From Primulina eburnea (lineage: Eukaryota; Streptophyta; Magnoliopsida; Lamiales; Gesneriaceae): a DNA stretch of 64,000 nt. Where the stretch lies: contig NC_133114.1 of assembly GCF_022965805.1 (NCBI RefSeq), positions 10,684,261-10,748,260 of the forward strand, given 5' to 3'. The stretch's first letter is position 1; each line of letters begins with the position of its first letter. A model generated the notes under the pieces. That model did not search any database, was not told the DNA's origin, and was given only the letters and a program-made list of their open reading frames with translations. The translations under genes and the position numbers were made by a program. Below, piece by piece: positions 1 to 12,700 of this stretch.

Positions 1-27
1 GAGTATCACTTGGCGCCGTCTGTGGGA
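1..27 (+). other. End of a 5' LTR and primer binding site
   Basis: The window opens with gagtatcact, which recurs at the ends of the two LTR fragments at 605-614 and 819-828, so it is the LTR terminus. It is followed directly by tggcgccg..., which resembles the tRNA-Asp-type primer binding site of Athila/Tat Ty3/gypsy elements. The rest of the 5' LTR lies outside the window. Confidence 0.6.
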
Positions 28-48
28 AATTTGAGTTGAGACGTAGAG

Positions 49-402
49 ATGGTAGGCAGGAGAGGAAGCAGGAGAGTTAACTCAGCGTCATCGCGTCCTC
101 AGAGGGGACCCGAACCGTCTCATGTTGAGGCGAGGCAGGAACAACCCCGTTCGGAGACGATAACTGAACAACCTCGTCAAGAGATCAGGGTCGAGCAACC
201 CCGTCCCAATGAGAATGTGGGGAACTTGACCCTAGAACAGCTGGGTCAATTTATCACCCGGATAGTGGATGAGGCCATGAAGAGGAATCAAGAGTCTATG
301 TTTGCAGAAGATCAGACCGCTCGCCAGGAGCGAGAGGAGAATGTGGAGGGAAGTCAGAGTAGGGTGGAGGAGACGCGACCCCGCCCAAGTGAGGAGAATC
401 CG
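49..402 (+). pseudogene. Truncated gag N-terminus of a Ty3/gypsy (Tat/Athila-like) element
   Basis: An ATG 22 bases after the primer binding site opens a frame rich in Arg, Glu, Pro and Gln (residues 1-118). Plant gypsy gag proteins commonly start with such a low-complexity region. No capsid-like domain, zinc knuckle or protease follows, because at 403 the sequence jumps into LTR sequence; the frame then runs about ten codons into the LTR and stops at 435. This is a large internal deletion joining early gag to the U5 part of an LTR. I assign it to gag from its position after the LTR end and PBS, not from a recognisable domain. Confidence 0.5.
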
Positions 403-829
403 GAGATGGAAGGTTGTTTTCAGCAGCACCCTTAGCTGCTCCCCCCATATATCCTCAGTCACTGACTTGAGCGTCGGAGGGGCTACGCCAGGACACCCTC
501 CTGGCCCCTCTTAACGGTCTTTTTCTTGATTTCAGGCTCAGGGTCATCTTAAAGCCCACGTCTGAACTAGTGACGCTCGTTGGGATCGGACCCTAGATTT
601 CCCGTGAGTATCACTTGAGATGGAAGGTTGTTTTCAGCAGCACCCTTAGCTGCTCCCCCCATATATCCTCAGTCACTGACTTGAGCGTCGGAGGGGCTAC
701 GCCAGGACACCCTCCTGGCCCCTCTTAACGGTCTTTTTCTTGATTTCAGGCTCAGGGTCATCTTAAAGCCCACGTCTGAACTAGTGACGCTCGTTGGGAT
801 CGGACCCTAGATTTCCCTTGAGTATCACT
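403..829 (+). repeat. Two tandem 214-bp LTR 3'-end fragments
   Basis: Bases 403-616 are repeated at 617-829 almost without change (offset 214). Each copy ends in the LTR terminus gagtatcact. Each contains a strong hairpin (477-510 and 691-724): arms GAGGGGC and GCCCCTC enclose an inner CCAGGA/TCCTGG stem, and a T-rich stretch follows. The first copy is fused to gag and the second to unrelated DNA, so this is either a tandem duplication of the truncated LTR or the product of unequal recombination. Confidence 0.75.
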
Positions 830-1073
830 ATTTGGATAATTAAAATTTTTGCGCACTTGGAGCAATATTGGTTCAGGTGATCGGATAATAACATGATAGA
901 TGAATTCAGTGATAATTTTCGAGTATTAAACACTGCTGTTCTTAATATAATTTTTGGTTTGTGGGGTAGATTACTGTTGATCCAGGTAATCTTTGTACTC
1001 TGACTGATATAACCTTCCAACAATGTATATTTGACCATTAGACTAAAAACCTATGCGGCTAGCTGTACTCTTA

Positions 1074-1612
1074 GGGAGCGTTTGGTACGCGTGATTAGGC
1101 GGGATTATTTTTTTTATCCTGCCTAGTCAGCTGTTGGTACGCGTGATTATTTAACCAAGTCAATCCCTCGTATGAATGATTAAGTTATATTAGGTAGGTT
1201 AAAATAATACTTCATCACCCCTAGGATTATTTATCCAACTCTTAATACCTCTTATTTTTCCAATTTTACCCTTCTCTTATATTCAAACTCACAACCACTT
1301 CTCGCCACCGACCGCCGCCGTCGACGCCACTCGACACCGGCCGGCCGGGCGCTGGAAACTAGCGCCGACGCCGACCATTTCCGGCGCCGGCCGGCCGTTT
1401 CCGGCCGCCGCCGCGACTGTCGCCGTCGCCGCCGCCACGAAGGGGAAGGGCAATTTTGTCTTTTCATCAAAAAATTCAAAATTATCCTACACTTAAATCT
1501 TATCAAACATAATATTATTTTACATCATATATTACAATCCTACCACAATCATTTTCTTTATCATTTACATAATAATCATTAGTTTATCCAATCTTTCCAA
1601 CCAAACGTAGCC
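1074..1612. mobile_element. PIF/Harbinger-type MITE
   Basis: The ends are imperfect inverted repeats: GGGAGCGTTTGGTACG on the left, and on the right a sequence whose complement is GGCTACGTTTGGTTGG. They are flanked by a TTA duplication (1071-1073 and 1613-1615). TTA targets and GG...GTTTGGT ends are typical of PIF/Harbinger and Tourist elements. The middle (about 1300-1445) is strikingly GC-rich, with GGCCGG and GCCGCC runs, in an otherwise AT-rich element of 539 bp. No transposase is present. Confidence 0.65.
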
Positions 1613-1856
1613 TTAAGGTTTGGTATCTTCTTGTTGGTGACGGACATTTAGGTAAAAATGTCAATATATCCGTGCTATGGCTGAAATTTTGGTGAAAGGT
1701 CAGGCACCCATTGTCTAATATTTCATCACAAGAATTATGGGTTCCTGCTGGGTATAAAAGCATGATGACGATCATAACCAAGTATGTGGATCTGTAGCCC
1801 ATTATCATCTTGTCTCACAGTTGACGGTTGATCATGCTTGTGTTCGCTGTGTGAAG

Positions 1857-2146
1857 TTTGAGACTTAAACCTAATTAAATCCCAAAAATTAGCTCAAAGA
1901 AGATGATTATCCAAATTCATATACGCTACTTCCAGATATTTTATTGAATCGATGTGAGATAGCACTGGAATGTGAAGTTTACAAGTGTCTCAACTATGTT
2001 CAGTCCAACATGTAAATGTGTAACCTGGGCTCTGATATCATGTTAAGATCGAGACTTAAACCTAACTAATCCAAAAACTAGCTCAAGGGATGAGAATTTT
2101 CAAGTCCATGTATATATCTCTCAGAGATTTTATCCAATCAATGATG
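1857..2146 (-). mobile_element. TRIM-like short LTR element
   Basis: A direct repeat of about 95-100 bp (1857-1955 and 2049-2146, sharing gacttaaacctaa and agctcaa blocks) flanks about 90 bp. Just left of the right copy, ggctctgatatca (2028-2040) is the complement of the initiator-Met tRNA primer binding site, with one change. Short direct repeats, a PBS and no coding capacity fit a terminal-repeat retrotransposon in miniature on the minus strand. The repeats have diverged and no target duplication is evident. Confidence 0.45.
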
Positions 2147-2241
2147 ATCAACTACACGTTGTGCCTCACTTTTGATCTATATTGTCAGCCTCTGATGATG
2201 AGCGACTTACTTATAGTACACCCTGGCTATTTTCATTTTAG

Positions 2242-2510
2242 ATTTTGATGAGAGAATCCTGAAACAACAGCAAGAAGAGGAGGAAAGGAAGCGCCTAAAA
2301 AAAGAGAAAAAGAAAGAGAAAAAGGTCAGTGTTTAGTCTATCTTTTGTTACTTCCGGTGTAATTTCTCAAATAGTCTACCGTATACGATCACTAATTGTT
2401 TACCAAAATCCCTCATTCAGAAAGAGAAAACGGCAGAGGAGGAACCCGAGATAGACCCTGATATCGCAGCTATGATGGGATTTGGGGGCTTCGGGTCGTC
2501 GAAAAAGTGA
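2242..2510 (+). CDS. SNU23: Last two exons of SNU23/ZMAT2 spliceosomal protein (partial)
   Basis: Exon 2242-2324 (AG acceptor before it, GTCAGT donor after it) and exon 2421-2510 join in frame. They encode a very basic and acidic helical stretch (QQQEEEERKRLKKEKKKEKK), then EPEIDPDIAAMMGFGGFGSS, KK and a TGA stop. The terminal MGFxGFGS(S/T)KK motif preceded by a coiled-coil-like Glu/Lys tract is the C-terminal signature of ZMAT2/SNU23, a U4/U6.U5 tri-snRNP protein acting at the spliceosome B complex. Its matrin-type zinc finger lies upstream and is not in this window. The exon starts with a split codon (phase 1), so at least one more exon must lie to the left, and 1-2241 would then be intron filled by the elements above. 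If no such exon exists nearby, this is a gene fragment. Confidence 0.75.
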
Positions 2511-3788
2511 TTTAGGAGGTGTTTGTTGTAGTATGAGGATTAATGTCGTAATTGATCTCTCTTTGCGGGCTTTCTAGCGACGATGTGCAGAGTTTCTTCT
2601 GCATCTTCTTTGAGCAAAGTATCTGTAATGGGCATTCCTTGCCTTTTAATGGTGCGTTATTGTATTCTTATTCTTCTAATATTTCTTCCATCTTTTGTTT
2701 TTACTTTTTCACTCTCAGGGAGATTCGAATCAATGGCGCGTGTGCTGCAAGCTATTTTTTATTTTATTTAAAAAAAATGAAACTTTTAATTTCTAATCTC
2801 AAAATACTCTTAATTGAAATTCAGATTTTGATATTCCCATTTGCCCGTTGTCTCTGTTCTGTTGGGCTGATTGTTTTCAAATGATCTCATTTAAGTATGT
2901 ATCTTGAATTAATTTGTGATTTGTGAAAAACGGTCAAAAATTGCTTGCGATGGTAACGATGGGGTATTTAATATTTTTGTAAAAAAGTTGCGTCGGAAAT
3001 GATTATATTTTGCGGGACCGGGACGGTACTTTTGTCCGAAAATCAACCTGAAAAAATTACTAAAAATTAACTCTATAAATTTTTATAACGGAGTATAAAA
3101 TATAGTATCATCTAAGAAATCTATTTAAGTAAAATCTTTATACAAAATTATCCACCCGGTCAACGATCTATTATATTTATCCAAAATCATCAAAATTCTT
3201 TACTGTCATGATTATAACATTAATAATATAAATTCCGTTGAAAAATTATCATTTTTTTTAATAATTAAGTGTATTCAAACATATGTTTACGCTTTTTTAT
3301 TATGATATTATTTTTGTCGTAAAAATTGTAATTTCAAGAAAATTAATCGAGGATAATTTTGGAATATATCATAGATTTTGAGCAGATGAGTTTTTCTTAG
3401 AGAAACTTTTAAATTAAAATGATTCAATTGATTATTTCAATTTCGTCAAAATTTAACTCATCAATATCAGCAGCCAATAATATTTCATATTTGTGATACT
3501 AGGCAACGTTGTCTTCAACCCTTTTGTGCACCTTGCAAATCGAAAATCGACGCATACTTTCCACCCAAAAGAAATGAAGCTATATCATTTGAAGAAATAG
3601 AGTTCCTACGGTAACAAAAATGTGAACAAGTTTTCGTGATAAACTTGAGCGGATAATAAATATCAGTAAATGAGAAGCCATCGCAAGTATCATGCATAAC
3701 AGTCCATCCAGCACTTCCTCTGAAAAAATGTGCAGCTTTTAAATCGAGCCCAATCACGTTCTCCGGACAGTTAAATTATACAGGAAGC
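2511..3788. other. Convergent intergenic spacer with both 3' UTRs
   Basis: This AT-rich stretch lies between the stop codons of SNU23 (+) and LPD1 (-). Both 3' UTRs must lie here. An 80-codon minus-strand frame at 3515-3757 falls in the expected LPD1 3' UTR and resembles no protein I know. I see no other gene or clear repeat. Confidence 0.5.
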
Positions 3789-6700
3789 TTAGACTGGAAC
3801 TGGCTCAACCACCTGACCGGGAGCACCTATTTTAACCTGAAGTAGAAATAATATGCAAGAAAGTTGGTTACTTTTGCAGATAGGATCATGTATGACTGCT
3901 AAGCAAAAATGCATAATTGTTACCGTGGTTATTATTTTTAAGCATAAAGATTGTTTTAAATGTTCAATTCATGATCCAAGGAGGGATTCTGGATAGATCT
4001 TACAGTCCCTTTTTAGATTTTTGAACAACAGACTGATACATATAAAAGCATCATATATATGTGGTTACAGGCGACATCTAGATTAAGTCAGTATGATGAG
4101 CCAGCCACCTTTTGTGCCATAAAACTCAGTAGCGCGTCAAGATGACAACTGAATTCACCAACTGTTAGTGGTGCTTCTTATAATTTAGAACCATAAGATT
4201 ACCTTCGCTGATTTGAAGAGCTCATCTAGAACTTCGGATAAGGTTGGATGTGCGTGCACAGCAAATTTTATGTCCTGCACAGTGCAAGAATTGCGACAAA
4301 AGTAATTATTTGAAAGTGAAATTGAAGATACACTCATTCCTGCTATTTTTACAGATGAAAGAAAAGTCCTGCTTTAATTTAGTTCATTGTCACTGTTGTT
4401 CCGAGAACAACAATATCATAAAGCCAGGTTCTCTTGTGTGTCAATTTTTATTTTGATTGTCGACTTCATCGCTAAAATCAAGGTATTCAAGAAATGCCAA
4501 TTTAAAACCAACAAATTTCTGCGTGTACAAGTTTTGCTTACTTTTATCAAAAATTAATCTTTTTCTACAGAACCAAAACATGGATACCCGTGATTTGAAG
4601 ATGAAAAAAGTCATAAACAAGTATATTATTTTCACATATCATTCAAGGTGTATTTTTGCTAGACCAGGAAAAAACTCAAAATATTTGTTTCCAACCAGAG
4701 TTTTGGAGCCGATGGTACCTGTATACGAGTTCCCAGGGCTATAGCATTGGATGCTTCATGTATGAGATCCGCTGCATGCAATCCAAAAATATGAACACCA
4801 AGGATCTCGCCATTGTCAGGTCTATATATCAGCTGCACAAGATATTTAGTAGGTGTTAAAATTGAAAATCTCAAAAGTACAGTGAGAGATCTAGAGTTTA
4901 TTGCCAGGGCAGAAATATTGATGGGGGACAAATTGTAAAGAGGCTTGACAAAGCGTTTGCAAAAATTTCTCTCTTCCTGTAGTTTTTATTGGGGTGAGGT
5001 TAAAATATATCTTTCTACAGTCAACCATTAAAGAGTGTTCTGATAAAAATATGAATGGCACGAGGCCCCTTCCTCGGTGATTAGAATCACCATTCAATTT
5101 TTTTTTGATGAAAGACTAAATTTTATTATAATAAGTAGAAGTTGCAAGAGAAAGCGGATGAGTAATCCGAGATAGTTACACAGTTACTCCACTGAGCTGA
5201 GCTATTGGCTTATATAACTATTATGCCGACAATAAAAATTGCCAATCCCTAGTTAAATCCGATATACTTAAGTGCCCAAATTCTTTAAAGCTCGCAGTCC
5301 AAGATGCAATTCTGAATTTTATTTTCTCCCATATCTGATCAACTGAATCGTGCGCATCTTCAAAGATTCTTCTATTCCTAGAATCACCATTCAATTACTA
5401 AAGAAATAATAGCTAAAGACACTTTAATGGTTGACTGTAGAATGATATATTTTAACCTCACAATCGAACGGATATTTTCAACTAAATTAATTTGCATCAC
5501 CTTGGCCAGTCCTTCGCCTTCATTTTCAGCAAGGGCTTTTGTGTTTGCTTTGAAACTTGTTTTGGCAACGCTTACTTCAAATCCTTCCTTCTCGGCTTTT
5601 TCTCTTGCTTGAGGCTACAAAAATTGAAGTTACTTGAGAAGCAGAACTAAATCGTAACAATACCTGAAGCACCAGAAGCAAACTTTATTTCCTTTTCCGA
5701 TTATATTATATTACTATATAAGCGTATATTTTTATCTGCAGAAGGATATGATGCAATCTCATATCCAATATCCATTTGGTTGCTAATTCACCAATATCAT
5801 AAGCAATAATGGTGATAAGCCTCTTAGTTCATAACTAACAAAAAGATACTGTAACTGGAATCATCCCACAAATCTATCGAATCAATGAACAATAAAAATC
5901 ATCAATATCTACATCTTAACCTTATCATGCAATCCTAGTTAATGGGGAATTTTTTCTGCCAAGATTTCAATTGGAAAATCAGTTGTTATTCAACTGCTAA
6001 ATTCAGAATAGCAAGAAATCCAGTGATGAAATATTGCAAATGGAACTACTAACTGAAATAGTTGGGAAGCTTATAGACAGGTTCCATATGATGTAACATA
6101 TGAGGGAACTGAGAAGAGGAAATGGAAAATGCGAGCGAAATCAAACGAAGGAAAGGAGTAGAGAGTCAAAAATAAGAGCAAACTCGAGGTGGGAGAAGAT
6201 ACCTCTGTTAATCCAACCATACTGATTTCAGGATGGGTAAAACACGCCGCGGGAATGCTTAAATGATTCAGCACATGGTCATTCCCAGAGAGTTGCTCAA
6301 CAACTGAAAGAAAAATGATGCAAGTCAACTAATAATGCAACAAGATAAAATAAGCAGTTATTGATTGTGAATGGGAATTTCGAATAGTTAGAGATTAGAT
6401 GAAGTTCATTACCGGAGATTCCTTGTGCACTTGCTGCATGGGCAAGCATCATTTTACCATTGGCATCACCAATGCAAAACAAATGAGGAACCTATTAATC
6501 AAAACTTTGAGTCAGCCTATTCAGAAATCTTGAAACTGGCATCTGTATGTAAGACCTACCAATTTTCCATCTGCGTTGATCACTCTCATGCGCTCATCAA
6601 CAGGGACAAATCCACGTTGCGTTTGGACATTAATCTGCACAAAAATAAATATTTTTACGAATCATTTTGATTTGTATCCTTCGATTGTACGAGGAGCTAT

Positions 6701-9700
6701 AAATTATAATTCTGCCAGTTGACTAACATTTTCCAATCCAAGTCCTTGCGTAAATGGAGCCCTTCCAGTTGCAATAAGAGCAGCATCTACCTGCAGGGAA
6801 TCATACAATCGATTATATACAAAAGCCACACCAAGAGTAACAAAAGTTTAACTAGAGTGGCATTGCAGCAACACTAATCTAGATGTCTGTGACCAACCAA
6901 TTAATCCACTGGTAGATAATCTGCTTTCCAAGAATTAGGCTTTGGTTTGAGTCATGGCAGGTGAGTATGCTAAGAAAGAGAGAAGTCATCACTCCCTTTA
7001 AAAAAACAGCTACAAAATACATGTTATGCACGAACATGCAGTACTAGGTGTAATTTTAGTTGTTACATATGATTCACTCATCAGTTCAACCATTTTCTCC
7101 AAACTACCTAAAATTAGTTTTGTACTGAAACTATAAGCTGTACAAAACTGTGTCGAAGGGAGCGGGAGCAGTGCGATGCAGGTTTCCACTCTAAATCTTC
7201 ACCTAAGAAAGATTTCAGAAACTTACCTCCAAAGTATCCTTAGGCTCCTTTGTCTTTGCATCAATGAGCTCTATTTGTACGGGTTTTCCGTTCTTAGCTG
7301 GTGTAATCTGCTCGTGGAAAGGGGGTAAGTATTAAATATTATATCTTAGTTGGTTTATCATTTGCATGTAATAGAAGATTGTGAGATATAACACCTTGCT
7401 AGCAAATACACCTATATGAGAATCGATCTTGCGAGGATTGATAAGAACTCGCTGGGCTAATTTTCCAATCTCAGGATCAAATCCAGGCATGAGTTGATCT
7501 AAAGCTTCAATGAATGTAACCTGGGGATCCATGCTCAGCAGTTGAGATCTTATATAACACGATCACAATGGTTTTAAAAAGTAACTCAATTATCATATAC
7601 ATGGCTGAACATCGATTAGCAATGAAGGCAGAAAATTTTCTCATAATAAGTACATCATTTAGGAGGGTGATTTAGAAGTCCGGTAAACGAGTGTCCAGAG
7701 GGGGACCACAGAAAATACAACTCCAAGAAGTACCTTTTCACAGTCTGTCTACAGAAAAGGAAGCATTCCGACCAACATCTTATCCAAAATAAGCCTTCTA
7801 ATAAAAATAAGTAATATAAAAGCACTATAGAAATAATTAATGATATACCTCACTTCCGAGTGCAGTATACACATCACTGAATTCAAGGCCAATGTAACCA
7901 CTGCCAACAATTGCTATCCATTCTGGGACAAATTCCAGTTTAAGAGCATGATCGCTGGTAATCACCGTCTTACCTGCAGGCAGGGGAAATTAAGCAGATA
8001 ATGGATGGATATGATCACATTCACGCTGAAAGCTGAATTAATTATTGAGCCAATAGAAATGATATGCACTAAATCTTGGGAAAGCAGTGGGACTTATATC
8101 TAAAAGATGGTCATATTTAAATGCTCCCGCCGTAACTTGAACTACAATTTTCTTAACACCCCTCATCAGTCTACCAAGATAGTTTCTATTTTCCAGCTTT
8201 CAGGTAAGCTTAGAAAAGTAGGAAAAGCACACTTGAAGTTGCTAACTGTATATCAATTACATGCGATTATCTGGTTGGATCAAGGGTCTACAACTCAGTT
8301 CGGATCAGTCCATAAGATTTATAGCATGTTGTAGCTCTCAAACATCCGTGTGTACTAAAACATCCTTGAAAGAGTGCACAGTGAAGACCAAGAGAAAAAT
8401 AAACCTTTTCGGAGCAGGATTCATCTAATTCTATTCATGCATGCAAAATCATTAAATATAAGAAACATTCATATAAAACCTTCGTATCAGCACACTTAAT
8501 GATTAAACATACCAGCTGTTAGGTCTAAACAAGCAAGGCTAGCATGCAACAAGAATCAAGTACCACATAGTAGAGTTAGAATTTCTGACATCTCTCAAAA
8601 AGAAAGTGCAACTTTATTTGTACATGAATATATGAGAAGCCACTACTGCCACAACACTCTCACAACAATGACCCAAATCTTTATTTGAGATTAAAGAGCC
8701 GTTAATTAATCATTATTGAGGAATTGATTAATTGAAGATCAGCATTTTGGGATCCATCGAATTTAGAATGAACCCTAATCTACTTCAGATATCTTATCTC
8801 GAGAAATTCAACTAGACGAAAGAGGTTATGACAAGTGTCAGAAAATATTGAGATCAGATCTTCTGAACTAGTGCGGATAAAGTATATAAATAGAAGTTGA
8901 TTTCATTTTTTTCTTACATCATTTTCCCTCAACTTCTTTCTCTCTCTCTCGAGTTCTAGCCATATACCTTAGATTTTTAACCCGTTTCTAGGACAATTTA
9001 GTGTCGGGAAGCCTCAGAGCTAGTGTCGACTCGAAGAGGTTTCTTAAGAAGTATAACCACCATACCTGTCATTAGATCTTTTAATGTCAGTGTCTGCACC
9101 TAAGGCCAATACCAGTAGTGTTATGATGTAAAGGCACATTGGGCTTTAGCGAAAGGAGAGAAGGATACCTCATCTATGTTGTAAACGTATCAAAGGATAC
9201 AATCGATGTGAAAACATTCCAGTTGGCGATGAATTTCCTAATGTTTTCCCAGATGAAATTTCTAGATTTCTTCCAGAGAAGATAGTGGAATTTTCGATAG
9301 AATTAGTACTAGAAATCGCACCTATCTCCTAAAAGCCTTATAGATTGGCACCACTGGAAATGAAAGAGTTGAAACAACAGTGACAAGATCTTCTTGACAA
9401 GGGGTACATTAGATCCAATGTCTTCTTGTGGACACAAGTGTTGTTCGTTAAGAAGAATGATGGGTCTATGCAGCTTTGCATAGATTATCGGCAATTGAAC
9501 CGAGTTACAATCAAGAATAATATTTGTTATCACAGATAATGACTTGTTTGATCAACTACAAGGGACTTCAGTGTACTCGAAGATCAATTTACGATTTGGA
9601 TATCATCATCTTCGAGTTCATCAACGTGATATCCCTAAGACTACATTTCGAACAAGGTATGATGAGCATTGTGAGTTTTTAGTGATGTCGTTTGGTTAGA

Positions 9701-12700
9701 TGAATGCTCCAGCAGTGTCAATGGATTTGATGAACCCAGTATTCTAGGAGTATCTTGACAAGTTCGTCATTGTCTTTATTGACGACGTATTATTATGCTC
9801 CGTAGCCTTAAAGAGCATGCACAACATTTAAGGATTAGGTTAATAACATTGAGGAATCACCAACTACATGCTAAATAGAGCAAGTGCGAGCTTTGGCTCG
9901 ACAGAGTTGTCTTCTTGGGACATGTCATATCTAAAGATGGGATATCGGCTGGGATTTCACTTCCCTCATAAGAAAGGAATAAAAAAACAATCAAGTAACG
10001 AGCATTTTATCTGAACCGACGTTGTATACCAGAATCAGAGAAACTCAGTTTTCGAACTCAAAGGTGCAAAAGTTAGCAAGGTTAGCTAGCGGAGAAAACA
10101 CATCTGACTTTGCATTTCAAACAGAAGGAACCTTGTGTCTGTCAAGGAGAATCGTAGTTCCAGAGGATTTTGATTTTAGAGGCGAGATTTTATCTCAAAC
10201 CTATAAGAGGAAGTTGTCCACCCTGGAAGCAAGAAAATGTATAAGGATTTGAATATCAGGTTTTGGTGGAAATACTAAGGTGTATGAATAAAAGTTTTAT
10301 CAGTTTGTAGCCAAGAATCTGGTTTGTCAGCTAGTTAAAGCTGAACATTGACGACCAGGAGGATTACTTCATAATCTTCCAATCCCTGAATAGAAGTGAA
10401 AGCATGTGATGATTGACTTTGTCACCCACTTGTCGTTGTCTTCGAAGAATTGGGATGTCATTTGGGTAGTTGTGGATCGACTAAATAAGTCTGCAATTTC
10501 ATTCCGTATAGTCGGGAATATAGTTTCGATCGCATGACAAAACCATACGTCCACGATATTCTTAAATACCATTGTTTGCCTACAAGTAGAGTCAATGATA
10601 GAGACCACGCTTTACTTCAAGGTTCTCACGCTTTACTTCAAGGTTCTAGGGAAGTTTTCAGAAAATATTGGGAACGACATTGAGTCCGAGTACTGCCTAT
10701 CATCCAGAGACTAATGATCAGTCTGAGAGGACTATTCAGACACTCGAGGACATGCTACATGCTTGTGCTATGGATTTTGGACCAGCATGGCATGATCATC
10801 TGTAGCTTGTGGAGTTCGCGTATAATAATAGCTACCATACAACACCGGTATGGCTCCGTTCGAAGTATTGTATTGGAGACGTTGTCGTATTCCATTGTTT
10901 TGGAACGAAGTAGGAGAACAACAAGTGCAAAGACTTGAATTAGTGCAGCAAGCGATTGACCAAGTGGAATTGATCAAGAAAAGAATAAAAACTGCAAAAT
11001 ATCGTCAAGCGAGTTACGCGAATACCAAGCGTAGACCCGTATAGTTTCAGCTAGGGGAAAAAATATTCCTTAAAGTTTCATCATTACTCAGGGTGATGAG
11101 ATTTGGACTTAGGGAGAATTAGCCCCAAAATTTAGCAAATCTTTCGAGATCTTGAAATGTGTTGGGATCCACCGAATTTAGAATGGATCATTCAATCTAC
11201 TTCAAATTATCTTATACCGAGAAATCCATCTAGACGAATGAGATTATGACACGTGGCAGATAATATTGAGTTCGAATCTTCTGAACTAGTCTGGATGCAG
11301 CCTATAAATAAAGGTTGATTTCATTTGTTTCCTACACCGTTTTCCCTCAGCTTCTCTATCTCGAGTGCTAGCCATATACCTTAGGTATTTAGCCCGTTTC
11401 TAGGATAGTTTAGTGCCGAGAAACTACGGAGCTGGTGTCGACTCGAGGACGGGTCGGTGAACTGAGACACACAGATCGAGCCGATCAGCGGACTGACGAC
11501 GGACGCAGGTATAATCCTAAGCCTTTAAATAGTGATTTAAGGATCATAGGAAGAACTTTGAAACATGCTTAGTGATTCTGGATCTGCATTATAGTGATTT
11601 CAATATGCGGATTAACGACGGATGTAGATATAATCCTAAAGTCTTTAAATAGTGATTTAATGATAATTAGGAAAAACTTTGAAGAATGTTTAGTGATTTT
11701 GGATTTGGCATGATAGACTGACAGTGATTTCAGTATGTTGGTACTGTCTAGGTTCAGACGAGCACACTTTCTGTCAGATTGCTTTAGTAAAGTATGTGAT
11801 GTACTGACTGAGTTATTCAAGCGTAATATACACACTTATGTGATGCATATTTATCTGGTGCATGATACTTGTTTTGCTGCTTTGACATGTTGTGCATGGC
11901 ATATCACGTTGTAATATCTTTTGAGATATACCTCGTTTGTTTGGGCCGCTCAACCTTGTTCTATATTGTGGACGGTTGTGTATCAAGAGCTAAAGTGTCC
12001 GACGGTACCCGTGGGATCTACAGATCCTAGACACATTGCAGGTCCACGTCTTGATGATGAGTGTGAGAGCCAAAACTTGTCTATGGCAGATCAGAGACTA
12101 GACACTCATGTGTCTCTAAACTAAGCATGAGATTCTAGAATTGATCCTTGATACCCAAGCATATTGCATTTCACATGCATCATATCGGTTTGTATACTCG
12201 TACATTCTCGTATTGGACGATTGTCGCTCACGTCCTTGTTTATCTTGGACACCCCATTCCACGAGGCAAGTCTTAGGTTGGACAATTCGGAGGGTCAATA
12301 TCTAGAGACTTGGGTTTTCAGTGATGATCCATTGGAGGTTTTATTTGGTTTCTCGTATTTTGTGCATTGATTATTAATTCGATATAGTTGTATTAATGTT
12401 TAAGACTGAGATTATTGTTCTATTTTCGTTTAAGTTGTAAGATGATTAAGTTATTTGGTTTTCGCTGTTTAATTGTGTTATCATATTTAATTATCCATGT
12501 TTATTAGTCTGTTTAGTAGTGGCTCGGGTAAAGGCGCTACACTCACTTCCACCAAACCATAACCCCAAGACACACTGAGATAAAAATATACATGAATACA
12601 ATACAATGGGAAATCCTATGTAAAAAAGTAGTATGTTTAGCACCTAATGCACTTACCATCAACTTCAATTCCCTTGGGTACGAAAGGAACAGAACCGGTA

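Noticed and set aside
1252..1506. Minus-strand frame of 84 codons rich in Arg over the GC-rich core of the MITE
   Set aside because: Low-complexity Arg and Ser from CCG-type repeats; no domain, and it lies within a non-autonomous element.
9309..9533. Minus-strand 74-codon frame in LPD1 intron 4 as a possible extra exon
   Set aside because: It is antisense to the RT remnant of element E, and LPD1 exon phases already join correctly across this intron.
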